The notes under the pieces: generated by a model | What the model saw: the letters and a program-made list of their open reading frames with translations, nothing else | Database searches by the model: none | Told to the model about the DNA's origin: nothing | Assembly (NCBI GenBank): GCA_007693955.1 | Contig: RECR01000058.1 | Coordinates: 1-59,888, forward strand | Source of the DNA: Gloeocapsa sp. DLM2.Bin57 | GTDB lineage: Bacteria; Cyanobacteriota; Cyanobacteriia; Cyanobacteriales; Gloeocapsaceae | DNA length: 59,888 nucleotides | Direction: 5' to 3' | Program-made: the position numbers and the translations under genes | Shown here: positions 15,360-26,008 of the stretch, one piece after another | Position numbering within the stretch: the stretch's first letter is position 1 | Layout of the letters: each line of letters begins with the position of its first letter

Positions 15360-18300
15360 TTATTCCTCTTCTGATTCTAAATCATAATCATCCTGGTCAT
15401 CTTCCTCAAACTCACTAGAATCATAGGGAGATACTTCTGCTACTTCTTGAGCATAAACTCTAGCGGTGCGATCATCTACAACCATATCTTCTGAGTCCAC
15501 ACTAGGATAGATATCGTAAGACTCATCGACATACTCTTCCTCTGGAACTTCGAGTTTACGGAAATTGCGGGATTTAGATGTTGAATCATAAGTCTGTGGT
15601 TCTGATTCTTCTCCTGGTTCATAATTGTTTAGCAACGACTCTTCATAGGCGTTAAAACCTGTACCTGCAGGAATCAGACGACCAATAATGACGTTTTCTT
15701 TGAGTCCTCGTAACCAATCTGACTTACCTTCGATCGCCGCTTCTGTTAGTACTCTTGTGGTTTCCTGGAAACTAGCAGCACTAATAAAGCTATCGGTATT
15801 CAAAGAAGCTTTAGTTATGCCCAAAAGTACTGGAGTATAACGAGCAGGTGCACCACCAACGATCGCCATAGACTCATTAACTTGTTCTATTTGGCGTATT
15901 TCTATCAACTCTCCAGGGAGCATTGTTGTATCTCCGCTATCATCTATACGAGCTTTACAGGTCATTTGACGTACAATCACTTCGATGTGTTTATCAGAGA
16001 TATCGATACCTTGAGATTGATATACTGACTGAACCTGATCTACCAGGAATTTCTGAGTTTTTTCGATCGCTCCACAAGCTGCTTCATAGATTCCCTGAAT
16101 TTCCACATAGTAATTAAAGAAGGTTTCGAGAATCTCATGGGGATTAGAAGGACCATCAGTGAGAGGTTGTCCTGCTTCTACTTTTTGATTATCTGAAACT
16201 ACAACGCTTTGACCAGGACCGATGGGATAGTCACTAATCGTGCCATTATCTTCGACAACTTTAATTTCTACGGAGTCATCGTCTAGATACTGAACTTGAC
16301 AGATTCCCGGACGACGACAAAGTACACAAGCTTCTTTTGGTTTACGAGCTTCGAGAAGTTCTTCGATACGGGGTAAACCTTGAATAATATCCCCTGTTTT
16401 GGAACGTTCAAAGACGAGTAAGACCAAATAGTCACCTCGTTGTACTAAATCTCCATCATTAATATGTAGGATAGCTCCTGGGGAGACGCGATAGGGACGA
16501 GCCAGACGTATAGTTACGGAGTCTGGTTGAACCTCAACGACTTGACCTGATTCGGGACTATTTACTCCTGGGGCGATTTCGGTATCTCCGACGATTAGAT
16601 GACCGATTTTGAGCTTACTACCAGAACAGGGTATCGTGTGTAGATCTGCTTCCCGCATAATCAGAATACGGCGAATTGCTTCTACTCCTTCACGGATACC
16701 TCGTACTACTCCCTCTGCTTTCGATTGTATTTCTGTGCGAGCGACGATCGCTCCTGGTGGAATTTCGTCACCATCTTTAACGAGTAGTCTAGTTTGGATA
16801 GTACCTGCTAGAGGGTCATGATCGCTATCTCTGCGCAATCCTAGGGATTCTAGTACGACTAACTGGAGACGTTTGACCTCTTCATCTACTGGATCACTAA
16901 TCAATTCTATATCAGCGCTGAGATTAGCGTTAGCATATTCAGATGGTGATTGAATTTCTAGGACTAGTTGAGTACTAAGTAAAGACACACCTTCTACTGA
17001 CTTTACTCTTTCGCCGTCTTTATAGAATAGTTTTTGTACTGAGCGCAATTCTATACTATGATTACCCTCTTGATTGATAGAATCTTGAGACGGTGTTCCT
17101 GCTTCAGTTTCTATGGTATATTCTTGTACTGGTCGTAAGAGAATACCATAACCCATAGAGGTTTCGAGGAATTCACAGTAACTTAATTCTTCTACTATAA
17201 TTCCTGGTGTAATTTCTGTTCCTGGGCTAACTACGGTGTTATTAGGTATTTGATCTTGGAAAGAAGGATCTATATCTTGATAATAGATTCCTGGTTTAAT
17301 AATAATCTCCCGTAGAATATCGTTTTTCTGGATTACCTCTACGACTCCTGCGCTTTGACAGAAGATATCTTTAACTATTTCGGTGTGAGCTTCTACGTAT
17401 TGTCCGTCTTCTACTTCTAACAGAGAGATATCTTTGTTAACTTCGTGACTTTCTTCTGGTATCCAGAGGATTGTACCTCCTTTAGTAATTTCGTAACCCT
17501 GTTTACGTCCTCCCTTGGCGATTTCTATCCCTGCGTATTTAATAATTCCCCCGCTATGTGTTTGATAGCGATCGTCGAGTAATTCTGCTACTACTTGATG
17601 ATTTTGGACTTTCATTCCTGGGGTAGCGATCAGACGGAAGCGTTGACCGCTATAGGTATCAATGACGTATTGTTCTGTCCCTGCGCTGCTTTCGATTGTC
17701 ACTTCAGCGCGGTCTAAAACTACCGAAGCGGTAATAATTTCGATTTCACGGCTACCCTCTTCTAGTCTAACTACGCCTCCTGAAGCTGTCACTAATTTAG
17801 TTTCCGCTAGAATTGTCCCTACTTCTATTTGGTCACCATTATTGACTACAGATTCTGCTCCTGGTGGCAGGTTATAGACTTCTCCTGAGAGAATCCAGAG
17901 TAAACCTCCACGACTTGCGGTTCTAGTAGCATTCCCTTGGCGGTCTATTTTTTCTTCAGAGGTTATATCCCCAAAGAGTACTTCTCCTGCGAGGTCTGAG
18001 GCTACGTCTTTAGTGGCTTTTTCGGTGGATTTTTGATGTTTAGCTAAAGATATCTCTACGAGTAATTGACCTTTGTTGACGGTTTCTCCTTCTTTTGCGT
18101 AGATAACAGAACCAGGGGTTACAGAAATAGTGATATTTTTCTTACCACCTGTTTCGATAACCAAATCTCCTGGTATTTCTACCTGTTCTACTTCGTCGCC
18201 GTGGCGGGTACGTACTTTGCGGGTGTTAACTCCTTTAAAGACTAGTTTACCTGCTTGTTCGGCTTTAACTTGACGAGCTACTTCTCCTGTGAAGACCCCT

Positions 18301-19310
18301 CCTGTGTGGAAGGTACGCATGGTTAGCTGAGTTCCTGGTTCTCCGATGGATTGAGCTGCAATAATTCCTACTGCTTCGCCAAGGTCAACTAATTTTCCGT
18401 GAGCTAGTGACCATCCGTAGCATTTTTGACAGACTGAGCGAGCAGCTTCACAGGTTAGAGCTGAACGTACTTCTACCTTATCGGTAACTGCACTAATTTT
18501 ATCCGCTAGTTCTTGGTCTATTTCCTGGTTACGGCTAGCGATTACTTCTTGAGTTTTAGGGTCGATTACGTCTTGTGCTAATACTCTCCCAAACAAGCGA
18601 TCGCTCAGGGGGATAACGATGCGATCGCCGCTGCGCATTGGTTCTACTGTTACACTTCTTTGTGTGCCGCAGTCATATTCTCTGACGATCATATCTTGGG
18701 ACACATCTACGAGACGTCTAGTTAGATAACCCGAGTCTGCGGTTCTGAGGGCGGTATCTACGAGACCTTTGCGTGCGCCGTAGGAAGAGATAATATATTC
18801 TGTAACAGTCAAGCCTTCGCGGAAATTGGTTTTAATGGGTAGGTCAATAATTTCCCCTTGAGGATTAGCCATTAGTCCACGCATTCCTACTAATTGGCGT
18901 ACCTGACTCATGTTACCACGGGCTCCCGAAAAAGCCATCATATAGACTGAGTTCAGGGGATCTGTCTTTCTGAAGTTCTCTACCACTTCGTCTTTGAGAG
19001 CTTCTGAGGTACTATTCCAGGTATCAATTACTTTTTGAAAGCGTTCTACTTCTGTAATTTCCCCTTTAGCGTATCTTGTCTCGGTTTTTTCGATTTCTGC
19101 TTCTGCACTTTTGAGCATTTCCCGTTTAGCATCGGGTACTTGTAAATCTTCCACGCTAATAGACACACCTGCTTTAGTTGCGTAACGAAAACCCATAGCT
19201 TTGAGTTCATCTGCTACTTGAGCGGTACGTGCTGAGCCATGCTTACTAAAAGACCAAGCGATTAATTTTTTGAGACTGCCCTTGTCTATAATTTTGTTGT
19301 AGAATACCAT
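15360..19310 (-). CDS. rpoC2: RNA polymerase beta-prime C-terminal subunit RpoC2
   Basis: This 1316-residue subunit is the C-terminal part of the split beta-prime of cyanobacteria. The start [17 protein letters not shown] is typical; the Cys cluster [14 protein letters not shown] (zinc) and the trigger-loop segment [18 protein letters not shown] are at about 285-345. Between about 345 and 970 lies the long cyanobacterial insertion SI3; conserved jaw/clamp sequence ([14 protein letters not shown]) returns near 1210, and the tail is very acidic. It is transcribed in the same direction as rpoB, 158 bp upstream, but rpoC1, which carries the catalytic Asp loop, is not between them. The gap contains a dispersed repeat. 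Confidence 0.97.
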   Translation of the reverse strand: MVFYNKIIDKGSLKKLIAWSFSKHGSARTAQVADELKAMGFRYATKAGVSISVEDLQVPDAKREMLKSAEAEIEKTETRYAKGEITEVERFQKVIDTWNSTSEALKDEVVENFRKTDPLNSVYMMAFSGARGNMSQVRQLVGMRGLMANPQGEIIDLPIKTNFREGLTVTEYIISSYGARKGLVDTALRTADSGYLTRRLVDVSQDMIVREYDCGTQRSVTVEPMRSGDRIVIPLSDRLFGRVLAQDVIDPKTQEVIASRNQEIDQELADKISAVTDKVEVRSALTCEAARSVCQKCYGWSLAHGKLVDLGEAVGIIAAQSIGEPGTQLTMRTFHTGGVFTGEVARQVKAEQAGKLVFKGVNTRKVRTRHGDEVEQVEIPGDLVIETGGKKNITISVTPGSVIYAKEGETVNKGQLLVEISLAKHQKSTEKATKDVASDLAGEVLFGDITSEEKIDRQGNATRTASRGGLLWILSGEVYNLPPGAESVVNNGDQIEVGTILAETKLVTASGGVVRLEEGSREIEIITASVVLDRAEVTIESSAGTEQYVIDTYSGQRFRLIATPGMKVQNHQVVAELLDDRYQTHSGGIIKYAGIEIAKGGRKQGYEITKGGTILWIPEESHEVNKDISLLEVEDGQYVEAHTEIVKDIFCQSAGVVEVIQKNDILREIIIKPGIYYQDIDPSFQDQIPNNTVVSPGTEITPGIIVEELSYCEFLETSMGYGILLRPVQEYTIETEAGTPSQDSINQEGNHSIELRSVQKLFYKDGERVKSVEGVSLLSTQLVLEIQSPSEYANANLSADIELISDPVDEEVKRLQLVVLESLGLRRDSDHDPLAGTIQTRLLVKDGDEIPPGAIVARTEIQSKAEGVVRGIREGVEAIRRILIMREADLHTIPCSGSKLKIGHLIVGDTEIAPGVNSPESGQVVEVQPDSVTIRLARPYRVSPGAILHINDGDLVQRGDYLVLLVFERSKTGDIIQGLPRIEELLEARKPKEACVLCRRPGICQVQYLDDDSVEIKVVEDNGTISDYPIGPGQSVVVSDNQKVEAGQPLTDGPSNPHEILETFFNYYVEIQGIYEAACGAIEKTQKFLVDQVQSVYQSQGIDISDKHIEVIVRQMTCKARIDDSGDTTMLPGELIEIRQIEQVNESMAIVGGAPARYTPVLLGITKASLNTDSFISAASFQETTRVLTEAAIEGKSDWLRGLKENVIIGRLIPAGTGFNAYEESLLNNYEPGEESEPQTYDSTSKSRNFRKLEVPEEEYVDESYDIYPSVDSEDMVVDDRTARVYAQEVAEVSPYDSSEFEEDDQDDYDLESEEE

Positions 19311-19321
19311 ATTTTTTGCTC

Positions 19322-19466
19322 AGTTTAAATTTAGGTGGAACGGGTTTAGGTTGAATGGTTTTAGGTGGAACGGGGTTAGGTGGTGGAGCGGTGTTATTCC
19401 CAATTTAGAATTGAGAATGAGCGAAAAATAATTAATTCTTCATTCTTCATTCTTCATTCTTCATTT
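19322..19466. repeat. dispersed intergenic repeat at the missing rpoC1 position
   Basis: The rpoB-rpoC2 spacer contains degenerate repeats of TTAGGTGGAACGGG, a link with GAGCGAAAAATAATTAATTC, and an array of the 7-mer CATTCTT (four copies). The same modules in reverse complement occur at about 51915-52035, and part of them at 57153-57190. It is a family of intergenic repeats, not coding. Confidence 0.8.
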
Positions 19467-19468
19467 CC

Positions 19469-22400
19469 CTATTTTTCTGACTCTTCGAAGTCTTCCCTGC
19501 TATAGGATTCATAGGTAGGACGAGAAGGGGTACGAACGCCTCTGACATCTGCCATTAAATCTACTTCTACATCTCTACTACTGCCATCCTCTGCGTTTTC
19601 TACTTTGTGGACTGCGATATCTAGACCCAATGATTGTAGTTCCCGCATTAACACTTTGAATGATTCTGGTGTTCCAGGTCGAGGTATGGGTTTACCTTTG
19701 ACGATCGCGTTAAGGGCTTCATTACGTCCCTGCATATCGTCTGATTTGACTGTGAGTATCTCTTGGAGTATATAGGCTGCTCCATAGGCTTCTAGGGCCC
19801 ATACTTCCATTTCTCCGAAGCGTTGACCTCCTTGTTGGGCTTTTCCGCCTAGGGGTTGTTGAGTTACGAGTGAGTATGGTCCTGTGGAGCGGGCGTGTAT
19901 TTTATCATCTACCAGGTGAACTAGTTTGAGCATATAGGCTTTACCTACGGTCACTGGGCGATCAAAAGCTTCTCCTGTGCGACCATCATGTACTTCTATT
20001 CTGCCTGGGTGTGCTGGATTATAAATCCAATTTTTGCCTCTTTTCTGAGCGCCTTCTTCCAGGAGACCATTTACGGTGTTACGTGATGCTTCTTGACCGT
20101 GCATTTCGTCAAATGGCGTAATCTTAAATCTTACCCCTAGATGTTCTCCTGCCCAACCTAAGAGACACTCAAACACTTGACCCACGTTCATCCTACTTGG
20201 TACACCTAAAGGATTGAGGACGATATCTACGGGTGTGCCATCGGGGAGATAGGGCATATCTTCGATGGGCAGGATACGGGAGATAATCCCTTTATTGCCG
20301 TGACGTCCTGCCATTTTATCTCCTACTTGGATTTTACGTTTTTGAGCTACGTAAACCCTTACTACCATATTAGCTCCCGGGGGTAGTTCATCGCCTTTTT
20401 CTCTGGTAAAGACTCTGACATCTACGACACGTCCTTTTTCGCCGTTGGGTACGCGTAGAGAATTATCTCTCACATCTCTGGCTTTTTCGCCAAAGATGGC
20501 TCTGAGGAGTTTTTCTTCTGGTGGTTGATCTGATTCTCCTTTGGGGGTTACTTTCCCGACGAGAATATCTCCTGATTCTACCCAAGCACCTTTACGAATG
20601 ATCCCGTCTTCGTCTAGATTTCTCAGTGCGTCTTCTCCTACGTTAGGTATTTCCCTGGTAATTTCTTCTGGTCCTAATTTGGTTTGACGGGCTTCGATTT
20701 CGTGTTTTTCCACGTGGATACTGGTATAGACGTCATCATAAACTAGGCGTTCACTAATTAAGATGGCATCTTCGTAGTTATAACCTTCCCAGGGCATATA
20801 AGCTACTAGGATATTTTGTCCTAGGGCTAATTCTGCTCCTTCTGTGGAAGAGCCATCGGCTAGTACTTGTCCTCTACAGACTTCTTCTCCTGGAAATACG
20901 AGAGGGCGTTGATTTAAACAGGTATCCTGGTTGGAGCGGTGATATTTTTGCAGTGTATATTCTCTTTCTTCTCCTTCTACTTGGGCTTCTGTCGGACTTA
21001 CTTTGACTCTGATTCTTTCTGCGTCAACGTAACTTACCACTCCATGGGTTTGGGAGATAATCACCATACCTGAGTCTCTAGCTGCTTGGGCTTCTAAGCC
21101 TGTACCCACTAGAGGACGTTCTGGACGTAATAGGGGGACTGCTTGTCGCTGCATGTTAGAACCCATGAGGGCGCGGTTAGCGTCGTCGTGTTCTAGGAAG
21201 GGAATGAGGGAGGTTGCTACTGAGACGATTTGTACTGGGGATACGGCGACGTAATCCACTTGTTCGGGGGTAGTGATGGAGAATTCTTGTCGATAGCGTA
21301 CTGGTACGGTATTAAAGAGAATATTTCCTTCTGTGTCTGTTGGTACGTCTCCTGGTGCTACCCTGAGGTCGTCTTCTTCGTCTGCGGTTAGATACACGGG
21401 GGGTTCGTCTTTGCGTACTTTACCGTTTTCGACCCGATAGTAGGGGGTTTCGATAAAGCCGTAGGGATTAATGCGCGCGTAGGTTGCTAGTGAACCGATT
21501 AAGCCTGCGTTTGGTCCTTCTGGTGTTTCTACAGGGCAGATGCGTCCATAGTGTGAGGGGTGGATATCTCTGACGGCGAATCCTGCTCTTTCTCGGGTTA
21601 ATCCTCCAGGTCCTAGGGCTGATATTCTTCTTTTATGGGTCAATTCTGCTAGAGGGTTGGTTTGATCCATAAATTGGGAGAGTTGGGATGAGCCAAAGAA
21701 TTCTTTGATGGCTGCTACTAGGGGTTTGGGGTTAACTAATGAGGTGGGAGTAAGGGTGTCTGATTCGCTTACGGTCATTCTTTCTTTGATGATTCTTTCT
21801 AAGCGACTTAAGCCTACTCTTACCTGATTTTGCAGTAATTCTCCTACGGAACGTACTCTACGATTACCGAGGTGGTCGATATCATCTACGCTACCCATAT
21901 CGAATTCTAGATTGATTAGGTAGTCGATGACGGCGAGTATGTCGGTTTTGGTAAGGACTCTTTCGGTTTCTGGTACGTTAATACGTAGTTTTTTATTAAG
22001 TTTATAGCGTCCTACTTTGCCTATGTCGTAGCGCTTATTGTCGAAGAAACGAGCTTCGAGTAGTTGTTGTCCTCCTGCTACTGTGGGTGGCTCTCCTGGT
22101 CTTAGTTTTTTGTATAATTCTATGAGGGCTTGTTCTTCTGTGGGGTTTTCTTCTTTTTCTAAGGTTCTTTGGTAGAATTCGGGGTGACGCAAGGAGTCAA
22201 AGATCTCATTATCGCTTAAGCCGATCGCTTTTAGCAGGACTTGGGCTGATAGTTTGCGGGTTTTATCTATTCTCACCCACACTACGCCGTTTTTGTCGGT
22301 TTCAAATTTTAGCCAAGCGCCTCGATTGGGTATTAATGAGGCTGAGTAGGTTCTTTTGCCGTTTTTATCTACTTCTGATTTAAAATATACTCCAGGTGAG

Positions 22401-22774
22401 CGAACTATTTGGTTGACTATTACTCTTTCTGCGCCATTGATGATGAATGTTCCTCTTTCTGTCATCAATGGTAAGTCACCTATAAATACTTCTTGTTCTT
22501 TTATTTCTCCTGTTTCTTTGTTTTGTAATCTGGTTGGTACGTACATTTGTACTGCATAGCTACTATCTCGACGTTTGGCTTCATCTACGTCGTATTTAGG
22601 TTCTTTAAGTTTATATTCTTTGCCGATAAAATGTAGTTCTAGCTTACCCGTATAATCTCTAATGGGTGAAAAGCTTTCTAGTTCTTCGATTAACCCTTCT
22701 TCGAGAAACCAGCGAAAGCTTGAGCGTTGAATTTCGATTAAGTCTAAGAGGAGATTTTGATTGGTATTGCTCAT
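19469..22774 (-). CDS. rpoB: RNA polymerase beta subunit RpoB
   Basis: The 1101-residue beta subunit has the short cyanobacterial form, from [20 protein letters not shown] to a C-terminal [20 protein letters not shown]. Rifampicin-region sequence ([21 protein letters not shown], about 363-383), PVETPEGPN, and the [12 protein letters not shown] segment are intact. It follows tatD by 15 bp and rpsT beyond that, as is usual in cyanobacteria (rpsT-tatD-rpoB-rpoC1-rpoC2). The order then breaks: rpoC1 is absent and rpoC2 follows after the repeat-bearing spacer. Codon use and HIP1 content match neighbours. Confidence 0.97.
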   Translation of the reverse strand: MSNTNQNLLLDLIEIQRSSFRWFLEEGLIEELESFSPIRDYTGKLELHFIGKEYKLKEPKYDVDEAKRRDSSYAVQMYVPTRLQNKETGEIKEQEVFIGDLPLMTERGTFIINGAERVIVNQIVRSPGVYFKSEVDKNGKRTYSASLIPNRGAWLKFETDKNGVVWVRIDKTRKLSAQVLLKAIGLSDNEIFDSLRHPEFYQRTLEKEENPTEEQALIELYKKLRPGEPPTVAGGQQLLEARFFDNKRYDIGKVGRYKLNKKLRINVPETERVLTKTDILAVIDYLINLEFDMGSVDDIDHLGNRRVRSVGELLQNQVRVGLSRLERIIKERMTVSESDTLTPTSLVNPKPLVAAIKEFFGSSQLSQFMDQTNPLAELTHKRRISALGPGGLTRERAGFAVRDIHPSHYGRICPVETPEGPNAGLIGSLATYARINPYGFIETPYYRVENGKVRKDEPPVYLTADEEDDLRVAPGDVPTDTEGNILFNTVPVRYRQEFSITTPEQVDYVAVSPVQIVSVATSLIPFLEHDDANRALMGSNMQRQAVPLLRPERPLVGTGLEAQAARDSGMVIISQTHGVVSYVDAERIRVKVSPTEAQVEGEEREYTLQKYHRSNQDTCLNQRPLVFPGEEVCRGQVLADGSSTEGAELALGQNILVAYMPWEGYNYEDAILISERLVYDDVYTSIHVEKHEIEARQTKLGPEEITREIPNVGEDALRNLDEDGIIRKGAWVESGDILVGKVTPKGESDQPPEEKLLRAIFGEKARDVRDNSLRVPNGEKGRVVDVRVFTREKGDELPPGANMVVRVYVAQKRKIQVGDKMAGRHGNKGIISRILPIEDMPYLPDGTPVDIVLNPLGVPSRMNVGQVFECLLGWAGEHLGVRFKITPFDEMHGQEASRNTVNGLLEEGAQKRGKNWIYNPAHPGRIEVHDGRTGEAFDRPVTVGKAYMLKLVHLVDDKIHARSTGPYSLVTQQPLGGKAQQGGQRFGEMEVWALEAYGAAYILQEILTVKSDDMQGRNEALNAIVKGKPIPRPGTPESFKVLMRELQSLGLDIAVHKVENAEDGSSRDVEVDLMADVRGVRTPSRPTYESYSREDFEESEK

Positions 22775-22789
22775 GTTTGTGTGTTTTTA

Positions 22790-23581
22790 TTATAGGTTGT
22801 CAACGCTCTTGCCACTCTTATCGAGTCCAAATAGGGCGATCGCGTTGGCTGTGGTTTGACTGGCTAATGTCTCTACTTCTTCTTGGCGTAAGTCGGCTAT
22901 AAATTCAGCGACGTATCTTACGTAGGCAGGCTCGTTTCTTTTCCCTCTTTTGGGTACTGGTGCTAAAAAGGGACAGTCTGTTTCTATTAGTAATCTTTCG
23001 GCTGGTACTATTTTAGCGCTCTCTTGTACTTGTTTGGCATTTTTAAAGGTTACTACTCCACTAAAGCTGATATAAAATCCTAGGTCTAAAAACCATGCTG
23101 TTTCTTCTGGTGTTCCTCCCCAACAGTGCATTACTCCTGTCGGCTTGTTTGCTTGTTTAACCAGGTTGTACAAGTCTAAGGCTGCGTCTCGACAATGAAT
23201 AATAAGTGGTTTATTTAGTTCTTGGGCTATATTTAATTGAGCTAAGAATACTTCTTGCTGCTCTTTTATATTTGTCGCTTTATAATAGTCTAGCCCTGTT
23301 TCTCCAATGGCGACGACTCGGCTATCTGATTTGGCTAATTCTTTAATCTCTTGTTCGCTTGTGTCTTGCCATTTATCGACGTCTAAGGGATGCAAGCCTA
23401 CAGCAAATGAGATCTCAGGGAATCTATCTGCTAGGCTTTGGATACTTTTAAACTCTCCTGGCTCGACACAAGAATGGATTAATTGGGTAACTCCTGCTTG
23501 TTGCCAACGAGCTTGCAGTAAGTCTATATCCTGTTGGAATACCTCAAAGTTGAGGTGAACATGGCTGTCTATTAACTGCAT
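22790..23581 (-). CDS. tatD: TatD family metal-dependent deoxyribonuclease
   Basis: A TIM-barrel amidohydrolase-like nuclease of 263 residues. Metal ligands: HVHLNF (His7, His9) near the start, the Glu in [10 protein letters not shown] (about 92-95), IIHCRDA (about 126-131), MHCWGG (about 151) and the Asp in [12 protein letters not shown] (about 200). TatD proteins are 3'-5' exonucleases or endonucleases acting in DNA repair. It lies between rpsT (28 bp) and rpoB (15 bp) in the same direction, so it shares their transcript. Confidence 0.92.
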   Translation of the reverse strand: MQLIDSHVHLNFEVFQQDIDLLQARWQQAGVTQLIHSCVEPGEFKSIQSLADRFPEISFAVGLHPLDVDKWQDTSEQEIKELAKSDSRVVAIGETGLDYYKATNIKEQQEVFLAQLNIAQELNKPLIIHCRDAALDLYNLVKQANKPTGVMHCWGGTPEETAWFLDLGFYISFSGVVTFKNAKQVQESAKIVPAERLLIETDCPFLAPVPKRGKRNEPAYVRYVAEFIADLRQEEVETLASQTTANAIALFGLDKSGKSVDNL

Positions 23582-23609
23582 TTGCTCTTTTTTGTCGGGT
23601 TTTTTAGGG

Positions 23610-23909
23610 TTAGCTTGATTGTGCTGTTTCCACTTGTTTGAGGGCTTTAGCTAGGCGAGCTTTTTTTCTCGCTCCGTTGTTGCGGTGATATACCCCAGTT
23701 TTGACTGCTTTATCTATTTTACTATAAGCGTCTGACATCGCTTGTTTTAGGGTTTCTTTACTTTCTTGGCTAGGATTAGTCTGATAAACTTCTACTGCTT
23801 GAAAGTATTTTTTCATGAGGGTTTTTACCGCTGATTTATAGGCTTTATTCCGCAGGCGGTTGCGCTCTGATAGTTGCGCTCTTTTGATTGCTGATTTTAT
23901 GTTTGCCAC
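23610..23909 (-). CDS. rpsT: 30S ribosomal protein S20
   Basis: The 99-residue basic protein has the S20 pattern [22 protein letters not shown] at the start and [20 protein letters not shown] at the end, both binding 16S rRNA in the body of the small subunit. It is the first gene of the rpsT-tatD-rpoB cluster; a 132-bp AT-rich gap to the Tab2 gene upstream should hold the promoter of the RNA polymerase cluster. Confidence 0.96.
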   Translation of the reverse strand: MANIKSAIKRAQLSERNRLRNKAYKSAVKTLMKKYFQAVEVYQTNPSQESKETLKQAMSDAYSKIDKAVKTGVYHRNNGARKKARLAKALKQVETAQSS

Positions 23910-24041
23910 TGTTATCTTAGTCTGAAAGTTTACTCTAGTTGGTTTAAAATTTTACAGAAATGACATTATATCATTTTAAGTTTGTTTCTCGCAAGAGTTA
24001 ATCTTTTCTTTAACCCAATTATTTATAATAGCACAATTCCA

Positions 24042-24935
24042 CTAACCTTGGAGTAACCAAAATCCTGCGAAAGATTCTGCTTCGGGGCTGGATTGGATGG
24101 CTAAAAAGTGGATTTGTTGTACCTGATTTTTGGCGTTGCTAAAGCCTTTAGCTTCGGCTAGGCTACCCTCATCGGTGATATCGGCTAAAATCCAACTATC
24201 GCTTACTCCTGTTTCTAAGCGTAATCTATAAACTTGTTTGAGTAGTTCACGTGCCGAAGGGGTTATGTCATCTAGGTAGCAGTAACTTAATTCTAAACCA
24301 GATAACCAACCTGCTAGGGGTATAGCGCGACTAGAGAAAATAATTAAACCTGGTATGGCTAAATCGGGGTCAAGATTGTACATAGAAAGAGGGAAAGCTT
24401 CCCCAAAGGCGATATCCCATTGATTCATTTCCTGAAAGTCTTTGACGGGTAGGCTAACTAAAGCCCATTTATCTCCTTTGTCTCCTCTGACTGCATCGGG
24501 AAGGGCGATCGCGTTTAGTTCGGGATATTGTACGGTAGCGCTACTAGCAGCTTGGGAGTCATAACCTGTTAAAGTAGGATAATATTCTGTTAGTCTTTGT
24601 TTAAGCCAGTGGTTTAAGGTGTAGGTACGCCTACTCGGTACAGCGTCAATACCGATTTCTTCACAAGCTTTGGTGATCATGTTCTTCATCTGACGACGAA
24701 AGAAACGTATTTTGGTGGGGGTTTTGCCACTTTCGGCGATCGCCTTGTTGATCGCTTCGGCTAACCAAATTGAGTTAACGGTTGTACTAGGGCAAAATTG
24801 GGCATATCTATAAATAGAATCGGGTTCGATATCTATTTGCTGTGGACTTTCACAGATAAGGACTTCCCAGCGTTTTTTCTTTTCGTCGTCTAATAGTGGT
24901 CGTGAGTAAAAATCTAGTTCCCAAATTAAGCCCAT
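24042..24935 (-). CDS. Tab2/Atab2-like RNA-binding protein
   Basis: A 297-residue DUF1092 protein. The start IWELDFYSRPLLDDEKKKRWE, the central FFRRQMKNMITKACEEIG and DAVPSRRTYTLNHWLKQR, and the ending are typical of the Tab2 family. In algae and plants Tab2/Atab2 binds psaB mRNA and supports translation of photosystem I and II subunits; the cyanobacterial role is inferred from homology. Cytosolic, possibly thylakoid-associated. It stands alone, with 132 bp separating it from rpsT downstream. Confidence 0.85.
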   Translation of the reverse strand: MGLIWELDFYSRPLLDDEKKKRWEVLICESPQQIDIEPDSIYRYAQFCPSTTVNSIWLAEAINKAIAESGKTPTKIRFFRRQMKNMITKACEEIGIDAVPSRRTYTLNHWLKQRLTEYYPTLTGYDSQAASSATVQYPELNAIALPDAVRGDKGDKWALVSLPVKDFQEMNQWDIAFGEAFPLSMYNLDPDLAIPGLIIFSSRAIPLAGWLSGLELSYCYLDDITPSARELLKQVYRLRLETGVSDSWILADITDEGSLAEAKGFSNAKNQVQQIHFLAIQSSPEAESFAGFWLLQG

Positions 24936-25080
24936 AAGGAAGAAATTAGTAGCAGCAAGATCTTATTCTAGCATGAACTTCTCAAGATAAATTTTTAATG
25001 TTTCGCTATTGAGGAAAAAAAGATTTCGGCTCTTTCGGCATTATCAAAGTCCGTAGCGCTATATTTCTTGACAATCCTTT

Positions 25081-25314
25081 TATAAAATTGCCAAAAGCGA
25101 TAGACTGGCAACTCTCAATAAAATTTTATCTGTATCGGCTTTTGACATTGAAAATTTTGATTGTTGTCTCAAAGCTCTGAGATCCTACGAATAAGGGCAA
25201 GCTGATTTTTCTGACTATTTAATTCAACAGATTGCTGCCAAAAATGGCTAGACAACACTACTAACTTTTGAGCAAAAAGCAGCTGATGAAAAAGGCTTTC
25301 AAGGTATTTTTTAA
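25081..25314 (+). pseudogene. VapC-like PIN toxin remnant
   Basis: In one frame the text reads LNKILSVSAFDIENFDCCLK, ALRSYE, stop, GQADFSDYLIQQIAAKNG, stop, TTLLTFEQKAADEKGFQGIF, TAA at 25312-25314. This is the C-terminal half of a PIN-domain (VapC) ribonuclease, with the conserved Asp of ADFSDYL and the TLLTF strand, but it has internal TAA and TAG codons and the N-terminal part cannot be followed. Both stops can arise by single changes from CAA/CAG- or TGC-type codons. No antitoxin is readable nearby. In 24936-25080, before it, I see only AT-rich sequence. Confidence 0.75.
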
Positions 25315-25358
25315 GCAAATTGTTTAAAGTGATCGCTTACTAATCCGTCTTTTTGAGA

Positions 25359-25808
25359 TTAATTAGGTAACCATTGAGGATCTAAAATTTCTTTGAGACT
25401 ATAAGGACATTCAAAGGGAAAGTTAGTCAGTTCACTTTTAATAATTGCACTGCGTCTAGCTTTTTGATAAGTTGAAGAGAGAATAGATTCGGTATAATTG
25501 TATAAGGTTTGAGAACGAAGTAAAATTTCTAACTCAGATCGAAAATTGTCAATTTCTTCTGCCCATCCTCTTTGACAATAGACTTTTTCCGATTGCCAAT
25601 ATTGATAGAGGAGTAAGTGTTTTAGCAGTTGTCTGAGATAACTTTCAACTTTGTGTTTTTGTTCTCTCCCCAAAGACTCTATTTCCTCAAGTAAATGTTC
25701 CCAGTCCACATTATCTAACTCTTTCATTTTAATTTGTTTAAGAGTCATTTCCAACCATTGATAATAGTCTTGTTGATAAAGTGTCTGAAGATTAATTGGC
25801 TGTACCAT
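25359..25808 (-). CDS. DUF29 family protein
   Basis: An intact 149-residue DUF29 protein. It begins with LYQQDYYQWLEMTLKQIKMK and has the typical LEEIESLGREQKHKVESYLR helix pair and a KARRSAIIKSELTNFPFECPY segment. No known biochemical activity; the family is multicopy in cyanobacteria and often found near toxin-antitoxin or mobile DNA. It lies next to a VapC remnant and the repeat-rich adhesin, in an accessory patch. The disrupted copy at 62-498 is a paralogue. Confidence 0.82.
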   Translation of the reverse strand: MVQPINLQTLYQQDYYQWLEMTLKQIKMKELDNVDWEHLLEEIESLGREQKHKVESYLRQLLKHLLLYQYWQSEKVYCQRGWAEEIDNFRSELEILLRSQTLYNYTESILSSTYQKARRSAIIKSELTNFPFECPYSLKEILDPQWLPN

Positions 25809-25950
25809 AGTCCAAAAGATAAATTAGATCATGTCTGGTTATAGCGCTACGCGCTCTTGCACTCATGTTAGCTAATACTAGGTTTCACGACTCAAAAATG
25901 TCAAACACTCCAGATGCGTACTGCTTTAATTGATGATAACAAACTCTTCA

Positions 25951-25975
25951 AAAAAAGCCCCCTTAAAAAAGGGGG
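25951..25975 (-). terminator. rho-independent terminator of the adhesin gene
   Basis: On the minus strand CCCCCTT and AAGGGGG form a stem with a 4-nt loop, directly followed by CTTTTTT. It is about 34 bp past the stop of the adhesin gene, so it fits as its terminator. The C-rich/G-rich motif is a common intergenic element in cyanobacteria. Confidence 0.75.
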
Positions 25976-26008
25976 ATTGGGGGAATCTAGCCTAAGAAGT
26001 AATCTACC

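Noticed and set aside
15360-22774. rpoC2 read as a truncated rpoC
   Set aside because: The beta-prime subunit is naturally split in cyanobacteria; RpoC2 here is complete from its usual start.
24936-25080. N-terminal part of the VapC remnant
   Set aside because: No frame keeps PIN-like sequence upstream of about 25081, so it was not extended.
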